Below, piece by piece: positions 13,901-25,900 of a DNA stretch of 64,000 nt (position 1 is its first letter; the number at the start of each line of letters is the position of its first letter). The notes beneath the pieces are model-generated. The model saw only the letters and a list, made by a program, of their open reading frames with translations. It was not told the origin of the DNA and made no database searches. Location: contig NC_088321.1 in NCBI RefSeq assembly GCF_910592395.1, positions 16,368,001 through 16,432,000 of the forward strand, in the 5' to 3' direction. The position numbers and the translations under genes are program-made. This DNA is from Lineus longissimus (lineage: Eukaryota > Nemertea > Pilidiophora > Heteronemertea > Lineidae).

Positions 13901-16900
13901 GACAGACATATGCTGCCCTTGATAGAGAGGTGTCCTGTTTACAGAGGGCTAATTCAATAGAAACGCCTATCAGGACCAACGCAGTGTCTTTAACAGAAAG
14001 ATGTCCTGTTAACAGAGGTGTCTGTTAAGTTGATATTTCGAACCTGAAAGGTTCCACACACACTGAACAGGTAGAGCCAAGCGCTGCAGTGGTAAGTTTC
14101 TCACAAAAAACGTGGCCTTGTATCTCAGCCAGTGAATCCAATACTTCAGGTGTCAATACCTAGGTACTCACACCGTTCACATGGGAGAACACCTTGTTTT
14201 TATGCGAGTGATATCGTTTTGAAAGCTCTTCTAGAACAGAGGAAGATCTTTTGCAGAATTTAAGACTGAAGTTGATAACAATGGCACCAAGGGATTGGTT
14301 GCTGGTCTAAACAAAAAAAGTTATAACTATCAGAATATAAGAGAACTCACAATTAAGATTTGACTTTCCAGGGCTACCACAACAGACTACAAGAGGTGGA
14401 AACACAGCCGAGTCTGAATCAGGCAATAGGGGGCGGGGCAAAAGATGCAAGATTACAGACGATGTCGACACAGACGAGTGAAGGTTACGTGATGGACGAA
14501 GTTGCGATTGAGCAGGAGATGGGTGGACGGCCGCAGGTTAATCAGAATCTATCGGCGTTGTATCACGGCGCTTGGCCGATGCAGGATAAAGGTAGGAATG
14601 AATTGGTTGCTAATCAACAGTGTGGGGTGTCTCATGCTCTGGCCTAATCACTGCTGCTCGGTCCAAGTCTGTTTCACTGCGGCAGAAACAACGTGATTCA
14701 CAACACGACCGGGTAGCAAACACCGAAGAAGAATAACAAGTTACTGCCGAGCTAGAGGTTTATAAATGGGCACTCAATCAGTCGAGTTGTTAATCTCCTA
14801 CATGTCATTTCCAGGCCACTCACAAGATGGCGCATATGGCAGTCTCCCGCACCAAGACACCTCCAGCGTCATGAGCTTCAACTCCAGTAATGCGTCAACG
14901 AGCCGTAGCGTGCGGTCGACAGGAGGGTCGGGGAATCATCAGCTGGGCACCAAGGTTGAGATGGTCTACTCACTGCTATCAATGTTGGGGACACATGATA
15001 AGGATGATATGAGTCGGACATTGTTAGCTATGTCAAGTTCACAGGACAGTTGTATAGCGATGAGGCAGTCAGGTTGGTAGTCAAGGGCTGATCCGTAATA
15101 TCATTGAGATTGGAAAGGTGTGGTGTACTGCTTCAAATGTTCAACCCTAAGTCTAATGATCGTGGGTTCAAACCACGGTCCCTGATACCTGTGGATCAAA
15201 GGTTTGAAACTTGAAAGAAGAAAGTTTTAGGTTTGCTATTTTCCACCTGGATGTTAGAAATGGTAACAAATAAGTAACAATACTCGACGTAACTTTCTAT
15301 CTGATTCCAGGTTGCCTTCCTCTGTTGATCCAACTCCTCCACGGCAGTGATAAAGACTCTGGTCTCCTTGGTAACACCCGCGGCAGCAAGGCAGCCCGTG
15401 CACGGGCCGCAGCAGCGCTTCATAACATCGTACACTCACACCCAGATGACAAGCGCGGGAGACGCGAGGCACGGGTTTTACGGTTGCTTGAACAGATCCG
15501 AGCACATTGCGATCAGCTGCGGGATTCGTCTGATGAGGAGGATGAGGGAGATAGGAAGTCTACGACGGGATCTACTGGTGAGTGTCAGGCCTACTGGAAA
15601 ACAGTCTGTTTATCAGTACCCCTCTTCTTACTGCAGTGAGAGTGTGGGTTTGCTGGTTTACATTATACTCGTAGAGAAAAGCGACCAGCCTTGCGATGTC
15701 GGCCAGCAAGGGAGCATCAGAGCTGTTCCTGTGGCTGCCCCCTGTTGTCTTGATGATAAACTAAGCTTCCACATGTTTGGATCAAGACTTTAGGGTCAAC
15801 CTACGGAGTTCATTGGGTGGAATCTTTATGAAACTGTTCAACTATTTTATCCCTCTAAAGTGTCCCTGTCCTTCTTGAAAACTGATGCCTTGATTTCCTT
15901 CCAGGTGCTACTCTTGGTGACATCGATCACCACCCCGGCCCTGCCATCGCTGCTCTCATGAAGCTGTCATTCGACGAGGAACATCGCCACGCCATCTGTA
16001 CTCTAGGTAAGTAAACGGAACAAATCATCTGTCTCTAACAAGTCTTCAGAAGATTTCAGTGATGGTTGAATCTAACAAGATGTTGTCGTAAAAATAGCAA
16101 CAAATACTCTGCCAAGTTTTCACCAGCGTTCTAGTTTTGTGGAATTTGCATATCATCACTTACTACAAGTACAACAACCTCTGTATTAGGACACTATTGG
16201 AGTGACCTGAAGACAGAGGTGTCCTGGTGAAAAGGTGGTCATGGAAATATCGACTTTGGGGCATGTTTCTGTGTGGTTCATGTAAAGTGAGTCCTCACTG
16301 AGATGCCGTGAGGTTCCGGGCCCCTTCTTTCTTTATTCCCCTCAAGCACAATATGTCTTCTCCCACTTGACTAATCTAGTTTTGCTTCCCTCCTCCAGGT
16401 GGCCTCCAAGCTATTGCTGAACTGCTACGCGTCGACCATGAAGTCCACGGCAACACCATGGAGCAGTACAATATCACCATGCGGCGTTACGCCTGTATGG
16501 CACTGACCAATCTCACGTTCGGCGATGGTACGAATAAAGCTCTTCTCTGCTCAATGAAGGGATCGATGCGTGGATTGGTCGACCAGTTACTCTCCCCGAA
16601 TGAGGATTTAAAACAAGTCGCAGCAAGCGTGTTGCGGAATTTATCTTGGAGGGCAGACTTGGCGAGTAAAAAGACATTACGTGAAGTCGGTGCAGTTACG
16701 ACTTTAATGGCGGCAGCACTGGACGTTAAGAAGGAATCGACTCTGAAATCCATTCTGAGCGCTTTGTGGAATTTATCAGCACATTGCTCGGAGAACAAGG
16801 CAGATATCTGTGCGGTCGAGGGAGCATTGGCATTTCTAGTTTCGACACTTATGTATAAAAGTCCGTCAAAAACTTTGGCGATTATTGAAAATGGCGGTGG

Positions 16901-19900
16901 GATTCTGCGGAACATTTCTAGTCATATTGCCGTACGAGAGGATTATCGTAAGATTCTCCGCTTGCATAACTGTTTACAGATTCTCCTGAAACACTTACGT
17001 TCTCCGAGTTTGACAATTGTTTCGAATGCCTGCGGAACATTATGGAATTTGTCTGCGCGTTGTCCTGAGGATCAGCAAGCATTGTGGGATATGGGTGCGG
17101 TCTCGATGTTACGAAACCTCGTCCATTCAAAACACAAAATGATATCGATGGGTAGTGCTGCTGCTCTAAAGAACTTACTGGCTGCCCGGCCTGCTATGGC
17201 CAACATTGACTCTGATAGCAAGACGAGGTCTGGCATGCCAACATTACACGTGAGAAAGCAGCGCGCCCTTGAGGCAGAAATAGACCAAAATCTAGCCGAG
17301 ACTTGTGACAATGTTGAATCTCCGCAGCCGTCACCCACGGAGGTCAGGCGTACTGAGAATAATGCGGCAAAATACTTCTACGCCGGGACAAACTGTGGGA
17401 TATACCAAGTTCAGGGAAGCGAACATAATCGCCTGTTACAGAATCGGGTATATGGCGGTCGAGGGTCACGTGACTCGTCACCAATGGCCGAGTCACGATT
17501 ACGGTCGCCTCAACGAGAACGGTCTGTGTCACGTTCAGGAAGTCAGGACTCGATTGGAAGTACACACTCAGACGTGTCTCATGATCGTGGTCGCACGCAG
17601 GGTTTAATCAAAGCTGGTTCAAGGACAATACCCGAACGCTCATCATCAGGTCATCGCTCTAGTCTTGAACGACAAAGTTCTAGTCTCGACCGCCAGAAAC
17701 ACCCATCTGGTGACAAAGCAAACTCACGCATTGTTCAAGTCATGAAGGAAGTTGCAATGCATGCTGGGTTGGAACAAAATGGTGCTCAAGAAAACGCAAG
17801 TCATGCGCAGAAAAATAACTTTGGCTTAACTCAGCACATGGAGAAGTTAAGTCTCAACGAACCTGAGGGAGCTTTTGAAGAAGATCAGGGGTCGTGGGGT
17901 TCCAATCGTTATCCTCCTGTGCCAAAAGTGGGCAACTATGTCCAAGGTTCGCCCTACTTGCAACGGGCGCACCCACTACCCCCGCCAGCCGACCACATCA
18001 AGTTCTCAGGGTACGCCGAAACTGATCTAGACAATATGGAAGACCAGCCTACGAATTTCAGTATACGCTATGCTGAGCATAATGATGAACATAGTTACGA
18101 CCAGCCAATCAACTACAGTACGAGATACAAGGAGCCTGAAGCGCCACCTAGCAGTGACTTCAGGTACGAGGAAGCGCGGCGGACAAATGAATTCATGGAG
18201 GAGTTCAACAGTCAAGACTCCGTGCAGACATTCTGCACGGAGGGTACTCCATTGAACTTTCTATCCACAGCCACCTCCATGAACGATCTCAGCGGTCGTG
18301 TCAACAAAATCTCCGAGGAAGATGAGAATGACCTGGCCGCTGAAGACTCGGCAGAGAATTTCAGCGCAAAGTTTGCTGAGTTAGAATCGCCAAACCAGAA
18401 TGTTGATTCCAGGGTTGCCCAGGCAGCGAAGGCAGAAGATGTGGTTAATATGTACGGTGAGAGTCCAGAGGGTGCTGCTGATAATGCACGCAAGTACAAT
18501 GTCGAGGATACGCCCATTTGCTTCTCTCATGCGAGTTCCTTGAGCAGTTTGAATATCTCTGAGGCCAATGACCAGAGTACATCGCCACCTGTTGTTGAGA
18601 AGGAGAAGCCTGGTACACGGAAGTCGTCAATTTCTACCAGTACACAAAATTCCGGTCACGCGACGCCAGCATCGATACCAACAAAGACAGTCACTTTTGA
18701 TGAGCAGCGCCATGTTGAAGAAACACCTTTGATGTTTTCACGCTGCTCTAGCTTGGGATCACTGGACAGTTTTGATGCTCACTCGGTCCACAGCTCCGTT
18801 GTGAGTGACTACAGCAGACGTGCCAGTGAAGTCGTCTCGCCGAGTGACCTACCTGATTCACCAAGTGAGAGTATGCCACCCACACCCAGACGCTCGCATT
18901 CCCCGATAAGATATCATGACGAGTCTGCGTTCGAGACGGATAAGTCTACGACTACCGTTGAAACGGCTCTCCAGAGACAGACGAACACCATCAAGGAGGA
19001 TGATGAGTTCCAGGAAGAATTTGTAGCAGAGTCACGAGATGAAACCCAGGGAGATGTCTTCAAGGAGACCACGGTTTCATACGCAGTTGAAGGAACGCCA
19101 TTTCATCTGTCAACAAATGCCAGTCTGAGTGATATATCATGCTTATCAGAGCCGGATGATCTGCCCGAACACCATAAACCGGAACCAGAATCAGACAAAT
19201 TGAAACTGGTTCCAAAACCGAATGAGGATAAGAAGACACATGAAGATCATGGAAACTCATCCGTATCAGAAATCTCTGAAGGTGAAGAGGATATCTTGGC
19301 TCAATGCATCAGTTCCGCAATGCCTAATAACTCGAGTCGGAAAGTACGGAAGAGTGCCTCAGATCACAATCTGAAGAAGAAGGCATCGAAGGCAGAGAAA
19401 CTCGCCCAGAAGGTGAAGCCGAAAGTCTCTGATAACGTGCCCAGGTCGGATCTGAAACAGGAGGCCACGTTACCGATGTGTGGGATGTCACAGAGCGTCC
19501 ATGATGATTTTGGCCGCGATGATATCCGATCATATGATGATATCAGATCGTACGCCGTTGAGGGAACGCCAATTAATTTCTCACGGACTGGCAGCTGGAG
19601 TGACCTGAGTATCATCTCTGACATCCGTAGCAAGTCATCAAAGACAAGTAGCCACCATATTGAAAAGGAGTCAGAAATACGACCAATCAGCATTGCCGAA
19701 TCTGATACAAGTTCCGTCTATGATGAAGATAATTTACTTTCTGAGGTCATCATGTCTGCTATGCCAAAAACTAAGTCCAAGAAATCAGCACAGGAGGAGG
19801 CCACGGGTCAAAGTCAGGAATCAGCACAGGATGAGGCCACACGTCAAAGTCAGGAAACGAAATTTAAGGATAAAAATCGACAAGAACAGCGCAATCTGGA

Positions 19901-22900
19901 TTCAAAGCTGAAATCTAAATTCCATCCGCAGAGGACGTCAAGTGTCGCACAAGATTCTGGAATGACGTACGATTCCATCAAGTCGTATGCTACTGAGGGT
20001 ACACCTGTGCATTTCTCAAACGCGACATCACTGAGCGATCTCACCATTGACTCGGAAGCTGACAGGAAAGCTCCGATACCCAATCGGATGACACAGTCAT
20101 TAATGGAGAGACCATCGGCAAAGAACATCCCTCATCTACGCTCAAACGATGATTCTGTCTTTTCTCACTCTGACTCACCCCCGAAGCAGCATTATTCTAT
20201 TGATTCCCCGAGGCAGTTTGGCATCGAAGGTACACCTCTGACATTTTCACGGAACGACTCGCTGAGTTCTTTGAGCTGCGAGGAAGACGCAGACTTGCAG
20301 CGCGACAAACAACGTATGAAGAAAGACAAGTTAAACAAACAGCAAGCAAACCTTAGTCCGAGTAAGGGCCGCGGTTTGGTGCCATCAGGTCAAAGGTCAA
20401 AGCCGCTCACACCAAGACGAAGTGCTGATAGTCAGAGCTTTACAACAGAGGAGCAGAAGAGTCAGTCGTCACCGGGGTCAGTTGACTTAGAGAATATGTC
20501 ACCGCGGAGACCGGCTGTTGGCCAATCGAAAGATGGGTCACAAACGACGTCACCAGATCAGCACCTCCCATTCAACATTGAGGATACCCCTGCAACGTTT
20601 TCCATGAACTCATCACTAAGTTCGTTGAATTCTGACGAGCATGAAGCCCCAGCGACTATGACAGCATCAGCATCACGTCATAGCTCACGATGCCAAGCAG
20701 AGCATCGGGAAAATCACCTCTTGCCTTATATGGTAGAGAACTCACCAGCTGCCTTCTCGAGGAATTCCTCCCTCAGTTCTTTGAGTATCGAGTCGATCAA
20801 CGGGGAGAACACGGACCAAGCCCTGCTACAGGAATGTATCACGTCTGCCATGCCCAAACAAAAACAAAAACAGAACAAGAAGAAGGATAGTCCGTCTGCT
20901 TCCCTGAACAACTCAATGTCAAGGTCAAATTCAAATTCAAATTCTATGACACCATCCAATTCAAATTCTAACGCTCAGGTCTCAAAAAACGGAGCAAGTC
21001 AGCTGTCAGAACACATAAAAAGAAATAATGACTGTTACAGTGATCGAGGGATTCCATTGGATGATTTGAATCGTCCAATCCCATTGGACGATTCGGAAAT
21101 GAGTCGGGAGAATTCAAAGTCTTCGATCACTTGTTTACCAGAGCCTTGTTATGAAGACAGTCATCTGGCAGCGAAGTTCACAGGGAATTCCAGCGAGAAT
21201 TCTACCAAGGAAGGCAAGGCTTATTTTGAGGAACACGACTCAGGTGTTGTGTATCGTAGTCGACGTGCTCTCAGTCACGATGACCGGCATCCTCTAGAAA
21301 CAGACGTTAACTTTTGGCGACAGTCACCTCGTCTGTCGATGGACGAGTTAAAATTGACTTGCAACGATGAACGCAGCACACGATATGATTGGAGGAGAAC
21401 GAGGTCACATGATCCTGATGAATTCCCCAAGTATAAAAAGGACGCCACAAATTTGCAAAAATATGGTAAAGACCCGAAGGAGAAGTGGATCAATCTGGAA
21501 CGCATGTCTCTGACGATCGTTTTGAAATCTGAAAACGATAGCGATGATGACGATTTAGATGATGAAGAATCACATGTTGATAATCGTTTCTTAGATTCAC
21601 GTCTCGATGAACAGGAGTTGGAGCTCGCTGAATATGAAGCACAGGTTGCGGAGGATTTGGAACAAGAGAAGCAGGATTCATCAAAATCTGACTCAACGGA
21701 GATTGAATCTGTTTTAGAGTTACGTCACCCGGGTTTGAGTCTGATTGAAGAAGACTCGAAGGAGGTAGAAACTGTCACCTTATCGCTTGGCGGATCTGAG
21801 ATGTCCAGTTTAGAAATCGATTGCGCGCAGTTCCAGAAACGGCCAGATGATGACTGCACCGAGGCATATGGTGAGATGACGGAGATGGATGACGATTCTT
21901 CACAACAGGAGGCGATGCCTGATGATTTCTCCTCGGATTTACTAGACGAGGAAGAGGAAGGGGAAGATGGGTTCCCAAACATTATGATAGAAAGCCGTAC
22001 GACGGTTATCGAGGCTGCTCTGAATGATGATGATGATGATGATGATGATGAAGAGGACGACTTTGAGGCTGTATTAGAGGATCAAGGTGACGTAGAAGTG
22101 GTGGAAATAGAACCAGAAAAGTCAGAGACAGAAAAGTTTGAGGTCGATCTCATTTCCACCGAATTTGCGGAGAAGTTAGATTTGGAGGATCGGCCGCCGG
22201 CAGTCGGTGAGGAAAGTTCACTGGACGTGGAGGAGGTTCTCCCCCTGGAGGAGGAGGATGAAGACGATGATATTGAAGTCATCGAGGAGGAGGAGGAATC
22301 TCTTTTAGAGAATCAGACCATCTCCCTCGCTAGTGGTGTGGATGTTGATAACACGGCGGTGGATGACTTCTCTCTCATAGAGAAACAAGCGATTTCATTG
22401 GTCAATGGTCTCGGTGGTTCTGGCTCCGGCAATGAGGACTTCTCCCTGATAGAAAACCAGACGATCTCATTGGTCAGCGGCGCATCGATGGAAGACTCTG
22501 GCTCCTTGATCGAGAATCAGTCAATATCATTAGTGTCCGGCGCGTCTGCCATGGAAGACTCGTTAGGTAACGATATTCCAGAGTTACGCGATGAGGGGAG
22601 CGAACACTTGGATAATAATACTTACTCGATCGACAATGATGTGAAGAATCGCACTTTCCCGATAGACAATCCCGATAATAATACGTACACAATTGAAAAT
22701 CCCGAAGATGAGGATAACCACGACACGCTGAGTGATATGACCGGCTCCACTCTCATGGACGATATGAACGACACCATCACAGATGATCTGACCTTTGACC
22801 TCGATAACGAGATACTCTCAAATGATCAGATCAACCGCACTCTCCAGAACGAGGACCAGGAATTGGAGTTAGCGTTGGAGGAAAATGCCAACCTGATCTT

Positions 22901-25900
22901 GGGAGAGTTGGGAATAAAGCGGGAGCTTTCAAGTAGCACATTAGACGAGGATTCCTTGATTGAAAATGAGACGATTTCATTGGTTGGCGATCATCTGACG
23001 GCGGATTCAGACTCGGAGTCGACAGAGACGATATCGGTGGCAACAACACCAAGGTCTGAGCCGATGAGTCTTGGCTCTGAAGTCACCGTGGCAACAGCAC
23101 CGAGATGCCGCCCTAGGATTTGTAAACCAGGAGAAGGGCAGGCATCGGAGGAGAGGTCAGTGGAGGAGGCTCCCAAGGGCATCAAGGGCCGTAAGAAGGC
23201 CTACGGGATACGCGCATCACAAGCTGCAGCCGCAGCCAAACTTGCTGCCAAGCCTGACACTCCAGGAAAGAAAATAGCCGGGCAGCGGATCACTGCAATA
23301 AAGGGTGGTGGTGGGAAGGAGGTGAGAACCATCAGGAATACAAGCCCACCAGCTGTGACGCCCCCTAAGAAAGTGATCAAGGCGGGTCGTGGTGCGGGGA
23401 GTCCAAGTCCTGCAAAGGGCGATCATTCACCACAAAGAGGGGTGACACCTGGTAGGAAGATAACGCCACCTAGAGGAGCTGCTGCAAAGAATACAAACGT
23501 CACACCTGGCAAATCAACCAATCAAACAGGTGCTAAATCGGCCAGTCAGACGCCAGGGAAGGTAACCAATCAGATACCTGCTAAATCTATTCAAACTGCT
23601 GTGAAGGAGAAACCACCTGCTGGGATGCGTACACCGAAAGCTAACAATACTGCTGCACCTCGTACCTCACCCAATCAGAACACTGCTAAATCGACCAATC
23701 AGAATGCCCAAAAGGCTGCCGGAGCACAACGTGGTGTGAAAAATACGAACAGTCCGAAACCCGTCCGCAAGCTATCAAATGGGCAGAAATCGTTAGGTGC
23801 TAATTCTAAAATTGCGTTGAAGAAGGAGTTGAAACCAGTCGTTGATAACTCGACTGATGATATCGATGCGCCAAAACCGCTGATAAAACAGGGAACTTTT
23901 ACAAAAGATCAACCGACGCAGAATGCGCCAAAAATCTCTCCGCTGACATCACCAGAGAGTTCGGTTATTGATCAGAACGGGAACTGTACTGATGACGATA
24001 CGAAAACTGAAACCAAAACTACCGATATCAAAAAGGTGAAAATGGCTGATATTGGTGGTGAGGTTGAGTTACGTAAGCGCAATGTTAACACGGTGACAAA
24101 CATTATAAATCGTTCAACGTGGACGAAGACGGTGGATGACTTCGCAGAGCTGTCCATACCAGATAAGGAAGAGGATCCGGCACTGAAGGCAAAAAAAGCT
24201 AAAAGTAACTCGATGCCGGCGCAAATGAAAAAGTTTGGTTCAGCGAAAAGTTTTAGCGCGTCGAGTATAAGTTCAAAAACACCGTACTCTGATAAGAAGT
24301 CTCGCTTGAGTTTAGATTACGGATCACGGACTAGCATATCCAGTTTAACGAAAAATAATTCAACGTCAAATTTGAAAAAAGGTGGAAGTTCAAGATCGTT
24401 GACGCCAAATGCACGGACACCCACCGGGAGTAATGCGAGTTTGAATTCTGGGAGATCGGAAAGTCCGAGTGGAAAGAAGGCGGGCAAGAAACCGATTGTT
24501 AGCAAGATCGCGACATTGTGGCGTAATGATTCTGGGTCAGAGCAGAGCCCGCCAAGTCCTGGGACGTCATCACCGCGGGAAAAGACAGCTGAGAAGACGC
24601 CAAGCCGTGGATTGCGGTCGCCCAAGGTCGGGAGGAAGGCGACAACGAGTCAGTCTCCGGCTGGGCGGGGCCGGAAAGGATCGATACCAACATCGAAAGA
24701 TGCCAAGGATAAGGAGGAACAGGAGGCCATACCACGCAGCTCAACTTACGATAAGCTGAAAGCCTCAACCGAGGATGAAATCGTCCCGCACGCAGAGGAG
24801 ACAGAAAAAGATTCAAAAATGTCAGAGAATCTCGAAAATGATTCAAAACCAGCAGATTCAAAAACTCAGTCAGAACAAAAGAGTAACATTGCTCGTCGAG
24901 TGGTTGAAAGTGAGGCAAAGACTCCTGAGAAAACTAAAATAGCTGAGCCCAAGACACCTCTGTCAGAACCTAAAACAGCTGTTGGAGTGCGTAAAACTGG
25001 TCTGCCTAGTCGAATCAAGTCTCCGTCTGTCAGGACGGGTGGGCTGAGTAAGATTGGTTCACCAAATGTGCGAGATATTCTCACTGCTTCTAAAAGCCCT
25101 GTTGCCAACTCACAGGATACGAAAAAAAACACTGATTTGCCGCTAAAAGTGAAAAGTTTGCTTGCGAAAAGTCAGGACACAAAAAAGGATGGTGAGACTC
25201 TGCAGAAGGTGAAAGGTTTGGTGCAAGATTCGAAAAAAACCGTTGAAACTGCACAAAAAGTCACCAATGCAGTGCAAGATACGAAAAAAGACAATGATGC
25301 TAAAAGTCCGGTGGTTTCTTCAGAATCAAAAATCGCACCTCCGGTTGTCTGGCGGCGGACGCCAGAGAAACAGCTTTCTGAACCGGCACAACCGGATGTT
25401 ACAATAACTTCAAATAAAGTGGTGTACCGGTCAAAGTCTGAATCCAACTCTAAAGGTCCGCGCATAAGTTGGAAACAAATAGCTGAACAGAACTGTGAAA
25501 AAAGTCTGACATCACCGTCAGATTTACTGCCCTCTAGTGGTGGCATTGAGGATGAGGATGATGATGTGTGGGTGAAGCGCAATTCACCAGTTTCACCAAC
25601 GCAGAAAGTCATGCAGTCATCGTCACCATCGAAACTGCCACTTAGTCGGTCTGTGACATTGCCGTCACGACTTCCTGTTACGTTAACAAACACTGCAGCG
25701 GCCAATTCCCCAACGCGGATAGTTTCAGTCAGTAAGTTAAACGCAGCCTCGCCAAATCGTTCAAACTCAATCTTAATAACTGCAGATTCTGCAAACAATG
25801 TCCAAAAAGATACTGTTGGAAAGATCTCGCCCGCGGTTGAGACAAAAACACAAAAGTTGCAAAATCGTCAAGCGGCACAGTTAGCAAAGCGGCTGCAGCG

